Source: OFTM10 sp964196195 | GTDB taxonomy: Bacteria; Actinomycetota; Acidimicrobiia; Acidimicrobiales; Aldehydirespiratoraceae | Direction: 5' to 3' | Length of the DNA stretch: 64,000 nucleotides | NCBI GenBank assembly: GCA_964196195.1 | Contig: CAXMSE010000039.1 | Location: 186,001 to 250,000, forward strand | In this document: one piece after another, positions 34,664 to 42,948 of the stretch | How positions within the stretch are numbered: position 1 is the stretch's first letter | Layout: the number at the start of each line of letters is the position of its first letter | Notes under the pieces: model-generated | Databases searched by the model: none | What the model was told of the DNA's origin: nothing | The model's input: only the letters and a program-made list of their open reading frames with translations | Translations under genes and position numbers: made by a program

Positions 34664-35481
34664 CGCGCGAGAGTGGCGGTCACCACGAATCCTCGGATCA
34701 GGCTGTCGACAGGCCCTGAGCCGAATCTCCGTTTCACCTCGGCGGCGGCCGCCGCGGTGGCGGCGCCCAGCAAATCGGCATCGCGGTTCTCGATCTCGTT
34801 GCGGAGGGGGGTGCCCTGGCAGTAGGCGATGGCGGGGATCTCAGGGGTCTCGGCGCGGCTCCTCGCCTCGAGCATCATCATCGCATCCATCTGGAGCCCG
34901 GCGGTGGCCAGCTCCTCTCGGATGACAGACTCATCGTGGTAGGCGTGTGGGGTGCGGGGCAGGAACTGTGGTGGATCGTCGGGGAAGACGCTGGCGACTC
35001 CGGCAGTGACCGCATCGGCGAATTCATTGGCTTCGAGCCGGTCCCAGGTGTTGAACACGAAATGGCCTGTCGGGGCCAGCACGCGGGCCACCTCTCGGTA
35101 GGCGTCGGCGCGGTCCGGGAAGAACATCACTCCGAACTGGCAGGCGACCACATCGAATTCGTCGACCCCGAAGGGCAGTTCCATCACGTCGGCCTGGCGC
35201 CACACGACGGGTCGTTCGGTGCCTATCGAAGCCGCCTGGTCGAGCATCGGTTGATTGAGATCGGTGGCGGTCAACTCGGTGTGATCGGTCAGGGTTCGCG
35301 ACAAGGCTCGGGTGGCGACGCCAGTGCCCGCCGCCACCTCGAGCACGCGGCGAGGGGCGAATGCAGCGACATGGCCCGCGAGGTTGTCGGCATAGGGCTC
35401 AAAGATCAGGGGCACGAGGTGGCGGTCGTAGAGCTCGGCGACCGGGCCGTCGAAGATCATGTCGACATGGGGTGGGGCCAT
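34660..35481 (-). CDS. Class I SAM-dependent methyltransferase
   Basis: A 273-aa methyltransferase: motif I VLEVAAGTGVATRAL (residues 45-59), acidic post-strand-2 residue in ATDLNQPML, post-motif DVMELPFGVDEFDVVACQFGVMFF and LAPTGHFVFNTWD. This layout matches UbiE-like/Methyltransf_11 small-molecule enzymes. The ATG at 35481 is preceded by GGAG at 8 bases. TAGGTT (35517-35512) could be its -10 with a short leader. Followed by the broken VOC gene in the same unit. The substrate is unknown. Confidence 0.78.
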   Translation of the reverse strand: MAPPHVDMIFDGPVAELYDRHLVPLIFEPYADNLAGHVAAFAPRRVLEVAAGTGVATRALSRTLTDHTELTATDLNQPMLDQAASIGTERPVVWRQADVMELPFGVDEFDVVACQFGVMFFPDRADAYREVARVLAPTGHFVFNTWDRLEANEFADAVTAGVASVFPDDPPQFLPRTPHAYHDESVIREELATAGLQMDAMMMLEARSRAETPEIPAIAYCQGTPLRNEIENRDADLLGAATAAAAAEVKRRFGSGPVDSLIRGFVVTATLAR

Positions 35482-35511
35482 GGCTGGGTCTCCACGAGTC
35501 GGGGTGAGGTG

Positions 35512-35535
35512 AACCTAGTGCGCGTTCGCTAGGGT
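35512..35535. promoter_or_regulatory. Divergent -10 boxes (methyltransferase / thioesterase)
   Basis: TAGGTT on the minus strand (35517-35512), about 30 nt before the ATG at 35481, and TAGGGT on the plus strand (35530-35535), 8 nt before the GTG at 35544. Confidence 0.4.
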
Positions 35536-35543
35536 CGCCGCCC

Positions 35544-36347
35544 GTGGAGCCCGCCGAGACATTCGCCGACCTTTTCGACATGGCAGCACACGGACCCGAC
35601 GTGTGGGTCGCGCGTAGCGCGGCCTATCCGTGGGGACGGGTCTATGGCGGCCAGGTGGCAGCCCAGGGGTTGTGGGCCGCCGCCTCCACCGTGGATCCCG
35701 CTTACGTGCCCCATTCCCTCCACGCCTATTTCATCAGGGGTGGGATGATCGACGAACCGATTCGGTTCGAGGTCGACCGGATCCGTGATGGGCGCTCCTT
35801 CGCCACCAGGCGTGTGGTGGCCCGTCAATCGGGTGGAGCGATACTCAACCTGTCGACCTCCTTCCATGCAGTCGAGGAGGCTCCCGACAGCACCTCGTTG
35901 GAGATGCCCACGGAGCTGGCGTCGCCCGAGGAGTTGGCGAACTCCGACAGAGCCTTCCTGTTCGAATCACGCGTTGCCGACGAAAACCGTGCTCGGGCCT
36001 GGGTGAGGGTTCCCGGAGAGAATTCCGACCGCCCCCTCTGGCATGCGATCGCCCACACCTTTGCCAGCGACGTTCTCCCCACCGAAGCGGTCGAGTTCGC
36101 CCACCCCGATGGGCGAGACCGGACCCCCGATTTCGACTCGCGCAAATACATGGGGGCGAGTCTCGACCACACGATGTGGTTTCATCGGCTGGCCCCCGCC
36201 GACGATTGGGTGCTACACGATTTTCGGGCCAGTGGAGTGCACGGGGCTCGCGGCGTAGCCACCGGTGAGCTCTGGTCGAGGGATGGCATCCACATCGCCA
36301 CTGTCAACCAGGAGGTACTCCTGCGTGTCCGTCGGCCCGGGAGCTGA
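35544..36347 (+). CDS. tesB: Acyl-CoA thioesterase II (TesB-like, double hot-dog)
   Basis: A 267-aa thioesterase that hydrolyses medium/long acyl-CoAs. The first hot-dog contains RVYGGQVAAQGLWAA, HSLHAYFIRGG and the helix-adjacent SFATRRVVARQ; the second contains KYMGASLDHTMWFHR and WVLHDFRASGVHGARGVATGELW, where the catalytic Asp/Thr/Gln network of TesB lies. The GTG at 35544 follows TAGGGT by 8 nt. It stands alone as a transcription unit. Confidence 0.92.
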   Translation: MEPAETFADLFDMAAHGPDVWVARSAAYPWGRVYGGQVAAQGLWAAASTVDPAYVPHSLHAYFIRGGMIDEPIRFEVDRIRDGRSFATRRVVARQSGGAILNLSTSFHAVEEAPDSTSLEMPTELASPEELANSDRAFLFESRVADENRARAWVRVPGENSDRPLWHAIAHTFASDVLPTEAVEFAHPDGRDRTPDFDSRKYMGASLDHTMWFHRLAPADDWVLHDFRASGVHGARGVATGELWSRDGIHIATVNQEVLLRVRRPGS

Positions 36348-36367
36348 GGAGGTGTCGAAGCGCTCGC

Positions 36368-36373
36368 TAGGGT
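36368..36373 (+). promoter_or_regulatory. -10 box of the Nudix gene
   Basis: TAGGGT, 10 nt before the ATG at 36384. Confidence 0.4.
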
Positions 36374-36383
36374 CGCCGTCGTC

Positions 36384-36899
36384 ATGACGTTCACCCTGCG
36401 CCGTCCTGCGGCACGCTGCGTTCTCCTCGATCGGGAGTCACGAATCCTGCTGATCAGCGCCGAGGACCCGATCGACCCCCGCAAGCCGCCGTGGTGGGAG
36501 ATCCCCGGTGGGGGGATGGGGTGGAACGAGGACTCGGGAGCCGCGGCGCTGCGCGAGCTCCACGAGGAGACCGGTATTCCCGACGTGGAGATGGGCCCGT
36601 GTGTGTGGGTGCAGCAGACCGAATACACGTTCGCGGGATACCACTTCGAGTCCGACGATCGAATCCATGTCGCCTGGTGTGATGGCGGCGAATACAACCC
36701 TCAGGGCCTCGAGGCGCTCGAGGAAGCGGCTTTCACGGGTGCGAAGTGGTGGACCCTGGCCGAACTCCTCGCTGCCGACGACCTCACCGTGCCTTACCGG
36801 CTCCGTGAGTTCCTTCCCGACTTGCTCGCCGGCAAGTTCCCCACCGAACCCATCGACATCACACCACCGCTCGAGCACGGCGGGCGCTGCCACCCCTAG
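36384..36899 (+). CDS. Nudix hydrolase
   Basis: A 171-aa Nudix-fold pyrophosphohydrolase. The Nudix box is complete (starting GGGMGWNED and ending RELHEETGI, residues about 43-65) with the metal-binding REUxEE glutamates. An MPN-like short N-terminus (MTFTLRRPAARCVLLDRESRILLI) matches ADP-ribose/MutT-type members. The substrate is unknown. It overlaps the convergent tetR stop by 4 bases. Confidence 0.9.
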   Translation: MTFTLRRPAARCVLLDRESRILLISAEDPIDPRKPPWWEIPGGGMGWNEDSGAAALRELHEETGIPDVEMGPCVWVQQTEYTFAGYHFESDDRIHVAWCDGGEYNPQGLEALEEAAFTGAKWWTLAELLAADDLTVPYRLREFLPDLLAGKFPTEPIDITPPLEHGGRCHP

Positions 36900-37504
36900 C
36901 CGGACTGGTCGTCGACTGCGTCGGCGGGCTGACCTCGTAGGCCACTCCAAGCCAGATCGGCCACGCGTGTGGCGAAGGCAGAGTGATCGGTGGAGCGATC
37001 GGTGGCCACCAGGTGGCGTCCGGTGGCCTCGGCGAGGCCGACCACGCCATGAGCGAGGATGAGGCGTTCGTCGGGTTGGAGTCCTTTGATGGCGATGTGT
37101 TCGGCAATGAAGTCGGCGATGGCTCGTTCGACGCGCACGAGTTGGGCGGAGAACTCAGCGTCGGCGCGAACGCCCTCCCCGAACAGCAGACGAAAGCGCT
37201 CCGGGTGATCCGACACGAACTGGAAGTAGGCGTCGAACCCTAGCTCGACCTGTTGGCGAGGAGACTCGGCTTCGGCCACCGCTTCGGCCACCATCTGGTT
37301 GAGCTGCTGGCCGACATCGGTCAATAGGACCGCGAAGAGGTCGCGCTTGGAAGGAAAGTGTTGATACAAGACCGGCTTGGTGACGCCGGCTTCGGCGGCC
37401 ACCGCATCCATGGTGGTGGCCTGGTAGCCCTCGCCGCCGAACACCACGAGGGCCGCGCCTATGAGCTGGGCCCGACGTTCGGGGCCTGGCATCCGTGGCG
37501 CCAT
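36896..37504 (-). CDS. TetR family transcriptional regulator
   Basis: A 202-aa regulator. The N-terminal HTH (RRAQLIGAALVVFGGEGYQ, MDAVAAEAGVTKPVLYQHF, KRDLFAVLL) is a classical TetR_N domain and the rest is a helical ligand-binding domain (FQFVSDHPERFRLLFGEG typical of TetR_C_33-like members). ATG 37504 shares one base with the stop of the upstream membrane-protein gene. Targets are not evident; self-regulation of the two-gene unit is likely. Confidence 0.9.
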   Translation of the reverse strand: MAPRMPGPERRAQLIGAALVVFGGEGYQATTMDAVAAEAGVTKPVLYQHFPSKRDLFAVLLTDVGQQLNQMVAEAVAEAESPRQQVELGFDAYFQFVSDHPERFRLLFGEGVRADAEFSAQLVRVERAIADFIAEHIAIKGLQPDERLILAHGVVGLAEATGRHLVATDRSTDHSAFATRVADLAWSGLRGQPADAVDDQSG

Positions 37505-37782
37505 CAGCTGATTTCTCTCCCGTGCTCGATGTCGTCGCGGACAGCGGCCTTCACCGCGTAGCCGGCCACGATCGCAGGTGCGAGCACGATCGATCCGACG
37601 ACCAGGCAGGCGATGATGAGCCGTGCCGCAGTGTCGTTGAAGTCGGTGAAGAGGCCGACGAGAAACACGAGAATCGCCAACCCGTAGAGGGTGTAGCCGA
37701 GCCGTTGGCCGAACTCGGCCCATCGCGCGGCGCGGGCGCGGCGAGCGAGTATGGGGTCTTCGGCCGGGTCCTGGGCGGTCAT
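37504..37782 (-). CDS. Small two-helix membrane protein
   Basis: A 92-aa protein with two hydrophobic helices (YTLYGLAILVFLVGLF and IIACLVVGSIVLAPAIVAGY) and charged termini, conserved-looking in actinobacteria but without known role. It is directly upstream of tetR (TGATG junction). TACCGT 9 nt before its ATG provides the promoter. Confidence 0.65.
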   Translation of the reverse strand: MTAQDPAEDPILARRARAARWAEFGQRLGYTLYGLAILVFLVGLFTDFNDTAARLIIACLVVGSIVLAPAIVAGYAVKAAVRDDIEHGREIS

Positions 37783-37791
37783 TGCCCGCTC

Positions 37792-37797
37792 ACGGTA
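37792..37797 (-). promoter_or_regulatory. -10 box of the small membrane protein/tetR unit
   Basis: TACCGT on the minus strand, 9 nt before the ATG at 37782. Confidence 0.4.
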
Positions 37798-37823
37798 TCC
37801 ACCCAGCGTCTCGGAGGGGTCCT

Positions 37824-38528
37824 TCAGACCTGGACCGGGCTCGGCATCGGGCGCGCCGATGCCCCCACGAGACGGCGCTCGGTGGGTTCGTCGACGGGGC
37901 GGAGTTCGGTGGCGAGCTCGATTATGGCGCCCTCTCCGGCGCTCGTTTCGCGCCAGCCGAAGACTTCCAACGATGGCAGGGCGCTGGCCGGGACGCGCCG
38001 TGGTCGGCGTTGCAGCATCAAGTTGGCAACCACGCTCACCAGCCCGATCAGCACGATGAGGTCGCCGAAGGAGATCACCTGATCGGCAGCGGCGACTGGG
38101 ATGGTGTCGCCGAACATCACCCAGGTGCTGTCGTCGTCGACGAGGGAGCGGGCACCACTGAGGCTGACGCGGTCGAGGTCGGCCTCGGCCACCATGCCCG
38201 CCTCCACCAGAGCTGAGGACCGAACAGGTGTGGATCCGGTGAAGGCCACAGGCAGGAGATTTGCCGTGATGCCCACCGCGATCACCACCATGCCGACCAG
38301 ATGCAGATTACGAACTGCGAAAACGAGACCGGCGGACAAGCCGACGATCGCCCACACGCCCGGGTTGGGTAGGTCGATCACATCGACGGCGAGTCCGCAT
38401 CCGAACGCGATCAAGAACAAGGCTTGCAGGCGGAGCTTGGTGCGGATGACAGAGGTGATGCGGCCTCTACGGAGGCGGCCGATGATCAAGCCGACGACAA
38501 CGGCGGCGGCTATGGGCGCGATGGCCAC
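37824..38528 (-). CDS. DUF5317-like integral membrane protein
   Basis: A 234-aa membrane protein with about five hydrophobic helices, arranged as in DUF5317: GLIIGRLRRGRI after helix 1, KLRLQALFLIAFGCGLAVDV, an NLHLVGMVVIAVGITANLLPVAF helix, then a soluble loop and MFGDTIPVAAADQVISFGDLIVLIGL. The start is GTG 38528 with GGAGG 9 bases upstream; the frame is open much further upstream but that part is antisense to the lipoprotein gene. Function is unknown. Confidence 0.7.
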   Translation of the reverse strand: MAIAPIAAAVVVGLIIGRLRRGRITSVIRTKLRLQALFLIAFGCGLAVDVIDLPNPGVWAIVGLSAGLVFAVRNLHLVGMVVIAVGITANLLPVAFTGSTPVRSSALVEAGMVAEADLDRVSLSGARSLVDDDSTWVMFGDTIPVAAADQVISFGDLIVLIGLVSVVANLMLQRRPRRVPASALPSLEVFGWRETSAGEGAIIELATELRPVDEPTERRLVGASARPMPSPVQV

Positions 38529-38601
38529 AGGAGAATCCTCCAGGTCGTGCCCGCCGACCGCTTCAGAGGATAGTGAGTCGAGCGTGAGAGTCGGCGGACA
38601 C

Positions 38602-39306
38602 TCAGATCTCTGAGCCTCGAGCCGTACCGACGAGGGGCTCCCCATCAACCGCTCCGACCCAGCAGTGAATACCGCGGTACGCGGCGAGCTCATCCTCGAA
38701 ATTCTCTCGATCGGGGGTGAGGACGCCGATTTCGAGCTCGCTGATCTCGTAGGCGATACCAGCCCAGTCCTCGAAGCGGAGGTAGCAGGAGTCGAGAGCG
38801 AAGTTCTCCATGGTGCCGTCGCCGGGATAGAGCGAAGGGTGAGGAGCGGGGTAGTCGAGCCGTCCGAAGATCTGGAATCGGTGGGAACTCGAGCACGGCA
38901 GCAGGGTGGTGATGATGCGCGTTCTGCCCGATACCAGGTCCTCGATCCGGTCGAAGCACTGGTCGATGTTGAGCACGTACTGGTTGATGACGGCGCCCGG
39001 CATGGTGGTGGGGTCGCGGGGCTCGTCGCCCGACAGGTCGGGAGGGAGCGTGGTGGCGCCGTCGGGCTCACCCTCGTCGCCGGCCTCTTCGTCATCGGAG
39101 GTGGTGGCGGCGCCGGGGCCACTTGCCGGCTGGGTCGACTGCTCATCCAGGGCCGCGCTGGCGGCGGCGGCCGGATCGCTCGGACGGGCACCGGCGCCGT
39201 CGCCCGACCCGCATGAGGCAGCGAAGATCGCCGCCCCGGCCACTAGGGCGGCGAGGCGCGGTGAGCCAGCGAGCGAGAGAGCTATAGCGGTGCCGGTGTT
39301 CAACAC
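38602..39306 (-). CDS. Septum_form-like lipoprotein
   Basis: A 234-aa lipoprotein; the signal ends in the lipobox FAASC with Cys32. An acidic Ala/Pro/Asp/Ser linker (to about residue 100) precedes a domain with paired cysteines (IDQCFDR, TLLPCSSSHRFQIFG, DSCYLRFEDW, GIHCWVGAVDG). The PCSSSHRFQIFG segment matches the PC..PH..EVFG signature of the actinobacterial septum-formation family. The second GTG (39306) lies 9 nt after TAGCCT and is preferred over the GTG at 39312, which is only 3 nt from it. Confidence 0.7.
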   Translation of the reverse strand: MLNTGTAIALSLAGSPRLAALVAGAAIFAASCGSGDGAGARPSDPAAAASAALDEQSTQPASGPGAATTSDDEEAGDEGEPDGATTLPPDLSGDEPRDPTTMPGAVINQYVLNIDQCFDRIEDLVSGRTRIITTLLPCSSSHRFQIFGRLDYPAPHPSLYPGDGTMENFALDSCYLRFEDWAGIAYEISELEIGVLTPDRENFEDELAAYRGIHCWVGAVDGEPLVGTARGSEI

Positions 39307-39315
39307 AGGCACATC

Positions 39316-39321
39316 AGGCTA
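39316..39321 (-). promoter_or_regulatory. -10 box of the septum-formation-like lipoprotein
   Basis: TAGCCT on the minus strand, 9 nt before the GTG at 39306. Confidence 0.4.
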
Positions 39322-39356
39322 GATCGCCGATCCGTCGGCCGACCGGCATGGCCGGA

Positions 39357-40613
39357 TCAGCCGGCGGGAAGGGCCCGATCGATCATCTCGAACGAGAACC
39401 AGAGGCACATCGCGGCAGGAAGCAGGCCGGCGAAACGCAGACCCAGCCGGCCACCTCGGCCGGTCATCCAGAGGCGTCCGGCCAGTCCACCGAAGAACCA
39501 GAATGCCACGGCGGCGATCATCCACGCCGCGGCTCCCGGGATGGCGCCGCGCTCACCGTTGAGGCCTTCGTCGAGGTCGGCGGCTGACCGCGGCGGGGGC
39601 GCCGTCGTAGGGGGAGTGGCCCCAGCGTCGGTGTCGTCGCTCGGCGTGGGCGGGCTTTCGGGTGCCTCGGCGGGCAGGTCTTCGCTGGCGAGTTCGACCA
39701 GAGCGGCGGCCTGCTGCGCCTGCTCGGCCTCCACCGCCCAGTCGGGGATCTCGACCACGTTGTCGATCAGCTCCGCGGCGACGATGATGCGCTGCCTCGA
39801 GGAGAGCTTCGGATGACACGCCGTGAGGGTGAGCCGGTCGTCACCGAAATCGCTGAGGACCCAGGCCGCGTTGGGGTCGACGATGATGTGGCCCTCGCCG
39901 ATCGAGTCGACCAGGTCGAGCTCTTCTGAGAACGCCTCGAGCGGGTCGAGCACCCGGTAGCGGAATTCTCCCTGCACGGTGGTGGTGACGATCTCGTCGC
40001 CGGGCATCAGTTCGTCGATGCGGTTGAAAGGCTTGCCGTAGGTGGTGCGGTGGCCGGCGATCGCGGCGTTGCCGGTGGTGCCCGGCATCGAAGACTGGGA
40101 GTAGTGGCCAGGCCCTTTGCGAAGGTCGGCCACGGCCACGCCGCGAACCACCACCTTCTCGACGTCGATCGCCGGGATCCCGATGACGGCCAGGGCATCA
40201 CCATCCTCGGGAAAGAAGAGGGCGAGGCTGTCCGGGTCGTAGCCCCCGGGCAGGGTGACGGTGGTGGATGGTGGTTCTGCCTGCTCGGCGTCGACCGGTT
40301 GGGCCTCGACCGCCGTGGTGGGCGGGGCGCTGGTCTCCGGAGGAGCATCGGGCGCGGTACCCGAGTCGTCTACGGCTGCAGAGTCGATGAGCTCAGCGGC
40401 TGCGTCGAGCCGGGTGTTGAACTCGTCGCGTAGATCGCTCTGGGATCGGGCCTCCTGGATGTCGGTGCCCCAGAGCTGGAAAACGACAAAAAGCAGCACA
40501 ACGATGCCGGTGATGATCATCACCCGGCCGAGCACGCCCAGGACCACCGCCAGGCGCGGGGTGGAGCTAGGCGCTATGACCTCGTCCATATCGGGTTCAT
40601 CGGTTACAGGCAT
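39357..40613 (-). CDS. Class E sortase with C-terminal membrane hairpin
   Basis: A 418-aa membrane-anchored transpeptidase. TM1 is at about 22-46, followed by a Thr/Pro/Ala-rich stalk (80-120). The sortase core holds H188 (AGHRTTYGKPF), C266 (LTLTACHPK) and R274 (SSRQRI). Beyond the core a Pro/Thr/Asp-rich linker (about 300-355) leads to two extra hydrophobic helices (about 360-379 and 391-410). Class E enzymes are usually 200-260 residues with no C-terminal helices. The ATG at 40613 has AGGA 5 bases upstream. No protein with a clear C-terminal LPxTG/LAxTG sorting signal is encoded in this window. Confidence 0.87.
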   Translation of the reverse strand: MPVTDEPDMDEVIAPSSTPRLAVVLGVLGRVMIITGIVVLLFVVFQLWGTDIQEARSQSDLRDEFNTRLDAAAELIDSAAVDDSGTAPDAPPETSAPPTTAVEAQPVDAEQAEPPSTTVTLPGGYDPDSLALFFPEDGDALAVIGIPAIDVEKVVVRGVAVADLRKGPGHYSQSSMPGTTGNAAIAGHRTTYGKPFNRIDELMPGDEIVTTTVQGEFRYRVLDPLEAFSEELDLVDSIGEGHIIVDPNAAWVLSDFGDDRLTLTACHPKLSSRQRIIVAAELIDNVVEIPDWAVEAEQAQQAAALVELASEDLPAEAPESPPTPSDDTDAGATPPTTAPPPRSAADLDEGLNGERGAIPGAAAWMIAAVAFWFFGGLAGRLWMTGRGGRLGLRFAGLLPAAMCLWFSFEMIDRALPAG

Positions 40614-40665
40614 CTTGTCCTGAGCGGATGGTAGGGCCAACAACGGTCGAAGCGGGTCGCGCCGG

Positions 40666-40671
40666 TAGCGT
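40666..40671 (+). promoter_or_regulatory. -10 box of the ccm operon (leaderless)
   Basis: TAGCGT, 7 nt before the ccmA GTG at 40679. It appears to drive the whole ccmABCDEFGHI run, since all later junctions overlap. Confidence 0.45.
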
Positions 40672-40678
40672 TCGGTGG

Positions 40679-41356
40679 GTGCCCATCGTCAGATTGAGCG
40701 GAGTCGTTGCCCTGCTGGGGCGGTTTCCTGCACTTGCCGGAATCGACCTTGAAGTCGGTCCTCGCGAGATCGTTCTCGTGCAGGGACCCAACGGAGCAGG
40801 CAAGTCGACCCTGCTGAGGCTGTGCGCAGGCCTGCTCCGACCTGAATCCGGCGAGGCCGAGGTGCTTGGCCACGACCTTCGCGTTCATCGGGCGGCGGTG
40901 CGACGGTCGGTTGGCCTGCTCGGTCACGACACCGCCCTCTACGACGACCTGTCGGTTGTCGAAAACCTTCGTTTCTGGGCTCTCGCTTCTCGGGTCGAGG
41001 AGGCTGGAGTCGGTCCCGCCATCGAGCGATTGGGTCTGCCGAGTCGCTTGCACGATGTCGCGGTCGGGAAGCTCTCGGCCGGTCAGCGCCGCAGGGTCGC
41101 GCTGGCCGCGGTGGTCGTGCGACGACCCCAGCTGTGGCTGCTCGATGAGCCTCATGCAGGCCTCGACCAGGGCGGCCGTGACCTCGTCGACCAGCTGGTC
41201 ACCGATGCGGCCCACGACGGGGCCACAGTGATGCTGGCCTCCCACGAGCTTGATCGCACCGTCGATCTCGCCACCCGCCACATCACTGTCGCGGGTGGAA
41301 CGGTCACATCGGATAGTCCCGGTGGCGGTACAGGTGGGGTCGACGATGTTGGCTGA
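40679..41356 (+). CDS. ccmA: Haem exporter/CcmE-release ATPase CcmA
   Basis: A 225-aa ABC ATPase of the cytochrome c maturation System I, where CcmAB uses ATP to release holo-CcmE from CcmC. Walker A GPNGAGKST near residue 41, signature LSAGQRRRVALA, Walker B LWLLDEPHAGLD and the switch His in LASHELDR are seen. The start is GTG 40679, 7 nt after TAGCGT. It overlaps ccmB by 11 bases. Confidence 0.92.
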   Translation: MPIVRLSGVVALLGRFPALAGIDLEVGPREIVLVQGPNGAGKSTLLRLCAGLLRPESGEAEVLGHDLRVHRAAVRRSVGLLGHDTALYDDLSVVENLRFWALASRVEEAGVGPAIERLGLPSRLHDVAVGKLSAGQRRRVALAAVVVRRPQLWLLDEPHAGLDQGGRDLVDQLVTDAAHDGATVMLASHELDRTVDLATRHITVAGGTVTSDSPGGGTGGVDDVG

Positions 41357-42014
41357 CATCCGCCTCGTGGCGGCCAAGGATCTCCGCATCGAGTTCCGCT
41401 CGCGGGTCACCGTCAGCCAGGTGATCCCGTTCGCCGGTCTTGTTCTCGTGCTCTTCGGGTTTGCCCTCGATGCCAACCGGCCAGTCCTCGAAACCGCCAC
41501 ATCAGGCCTGTTCTGGGTCACTGTGATGTTCGTGGCTACCATGGCGGTGCAGCGATCGACGGCCATCGAGACCAGCGACGGAGCGCGGCGAGCGCTGCTG
41601 CTTGCCGGGGTCGAGCCGGCCGCGGTTTTTGTCGGAAAGCTGATAGCGGTGGCGGTGCAATTGTTGTTGGTCGAGCTCGTGCTGGTTGCCGGGGTGGTCG
41701 TTCTCTACGACGCCCGCATCGAGTCGTGGGGCCTGCTCGTGTCCACGTGTGTTGTCGCGACCATTGGCATCGCTGCGGCAGGTAGTGTCCTGGGTGCGCT
41801 GGTTGCAGGGGTTCGGGCGCGGGAGACGGTGTTGCCGATCCTCCTGCTTCCGATTCTTGCGCCGGTGCTCATCGGTGCGACAAGGGCGTTCGATGACGCT
41901 CTCGGGTCGGTGGCTGTCGATGGCTGGGCTTGGCTCGGCCTTCTCGCCGGCTTCGGCGTTATTAATGTGGTGCTGGGAGCATTGGCCTACGGCGTTCTTC
42001 TGGAGGAGACATGA
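41346..42014 (+). CDS. ccmB: Haem exporter permease CcmB
   Basis: A 222-aa membrane protein with six hydrophobic helices. N-terminal IRLVAAKDLRIEFRSR and the central GLFWVTVMFVATMAVQRS segment are typical CcmB. It pairs with CcmA. ATG 41346 lies inside the ccmA end; the stop overlaps ccmC by 4 bases. Confidence 0.9.
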   Translation: MLADIRLVAAKDLRIEFRSRVTVSQVIPFAGLVLVLFGFALDANRPVLETATSGLFWVTVMFVATMAVQRSTAIETSDGARRALLLAGVEPAAVFVGKLIAVAVQLLLVELVLVAGVVVLYDARIESWGLLVSTCVVATIGIAAAGSVLGALVAGVRARETVLPILLLPILAPVLIGATRAFDDALGSVAVDGWAWLGLLAGFGVINVVLGALAYGVLLEET

Positions 42015-42802
42015 CCCAACCGATAGCGCCCCAAGCAGCTGATCAGGGTTCTGCCGATGCTCCGGCGTCCACGGGGTCGCGTGCCACGATGGGGTTGGGG
42101 CTGGTGGTCCTTGTCGGCGTCGTGGCGGTGGTGCTTCTCGGCTTCTTCGGTGCTCCCGAGGACGATCAGCAACGCGACGCGGTGCGGATGATCTTCGTGC
42201 ACGTTCCGTCGGCGCTACTCACCTACGTGGCGTTCGCCACCACCGCGCTGGGTTCGGTCATGTGGTTGTGGAAGCGGTCGGTCTGGTGGGACATCGTGGC
42301 CCATTCCGCGGCGGAGATCGGGGTGATGTTCTGTGGTCTCACCCTGGTGACCGGTTCGATCTGGGGCCGACCCACGTGGAACACCTACTGGGACTGGGGC
42401 GACGTTCGCCTCGTCACCACCCTGATCCTCTTCCTGATCATGGTCGGTTACCTGTCGGTCAGGTCCATGGGCGACGACGACGCCACTGCCACCCGAGCTT
42501 CGATAATCGGACTCATCGCCGCGGTGAATCTCCCGATCGTGAATCGCTCCGTCGAGTGGTGGTTCGACCGCACCCTGCATCAGAAGTCGTCGCTCACCGA
42601 CGGCAACCTGGAGGACCTCACCCTGTTCACGCTCGTGCTGGGGATCGTCGTATGGGGCCTGTTCTTCACATGGGCGATGATCCACCGGTTCCGCATCGGT
42701 TGGCTCGAGCGCGAGTTGCGCTCGGGTGATCTCCACGAGGCGATAGCGGCCCGCAGGGCGGAGGCCCTCATAGACCACTTCCAGAGCGGAGCAAGCTCAT
42801 GA
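42011..42802 (+). CDS. ccmC: Haem-handling protein CcmC
   Basis: A 263-aa membrane protein with six helices that presents haem to CcmE. The periplasmic tryptophan-rich WWD-type motif is visible as GSIWGRPTWNTYWDWGDVR, flanked by histidines in FVHVPSA and VNRSVEWWFDRTLHQ that would ligate haem. An N-terminal 25-residue extension is polar. Overlaps ccmB and ccmD by 4 bases each. Confidence 0.93.
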   Translation: MTQPIAPQAADQGSADAPASTGSRATMGLGLVVLVGVVAVVLLGFFGAPEDDQQRDAVRMIFVHVPSALLTYVAFATTALGSVMWLWKRSVWWDIVAHSAAEIGVMFCGLTLVTGSIWGRPTWNTYWDWGDVRLVTTLILFLIMVGYLSVRSMGDDDATATRASIIGLIAAVNLPIVNRSVEWWFDRTLHQKSSLTDGNLEDLTLFTLVLGIVVWGLFFTWAMIHRFRIGWLERELRSGDLHEAIAARRAEALIDHFQSGASS

Positions 42803-42948
42803 CCCACCTCGGCTACCTGCTCGTGGGGTGGGGGTTCACGATCGGCTGCGGAGTGTTGTACTCACTCCATCTGGTCCGTCGAGGCCGGACCCTCGCGGCC
42901 CGAGTACCCCCCACACGTCGCCGCTGGCTCTCGGCGGACGAACGATGA
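42799..42948 (+). CDS. ccmD: CcmD-like small membrane protein
   Basis: A 49-aa protein, short enough to be overlooked. One hydrophobic helix (YLLVGWGFTIGCGVLYSLHLV) is followed by an Arg-rich tail, as in CcmD, which helps release holo-CcmE from CcmABC. The call rests on size, topology and position between ccmC and ccmE; ATGA overlaps on both sides show it is translated with them. Confidence 0.75.
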   Translation: MTHLGYLLVGWGFTIGCGVLYSLHLVRRGRTLAARVPPTRRRWLSADER

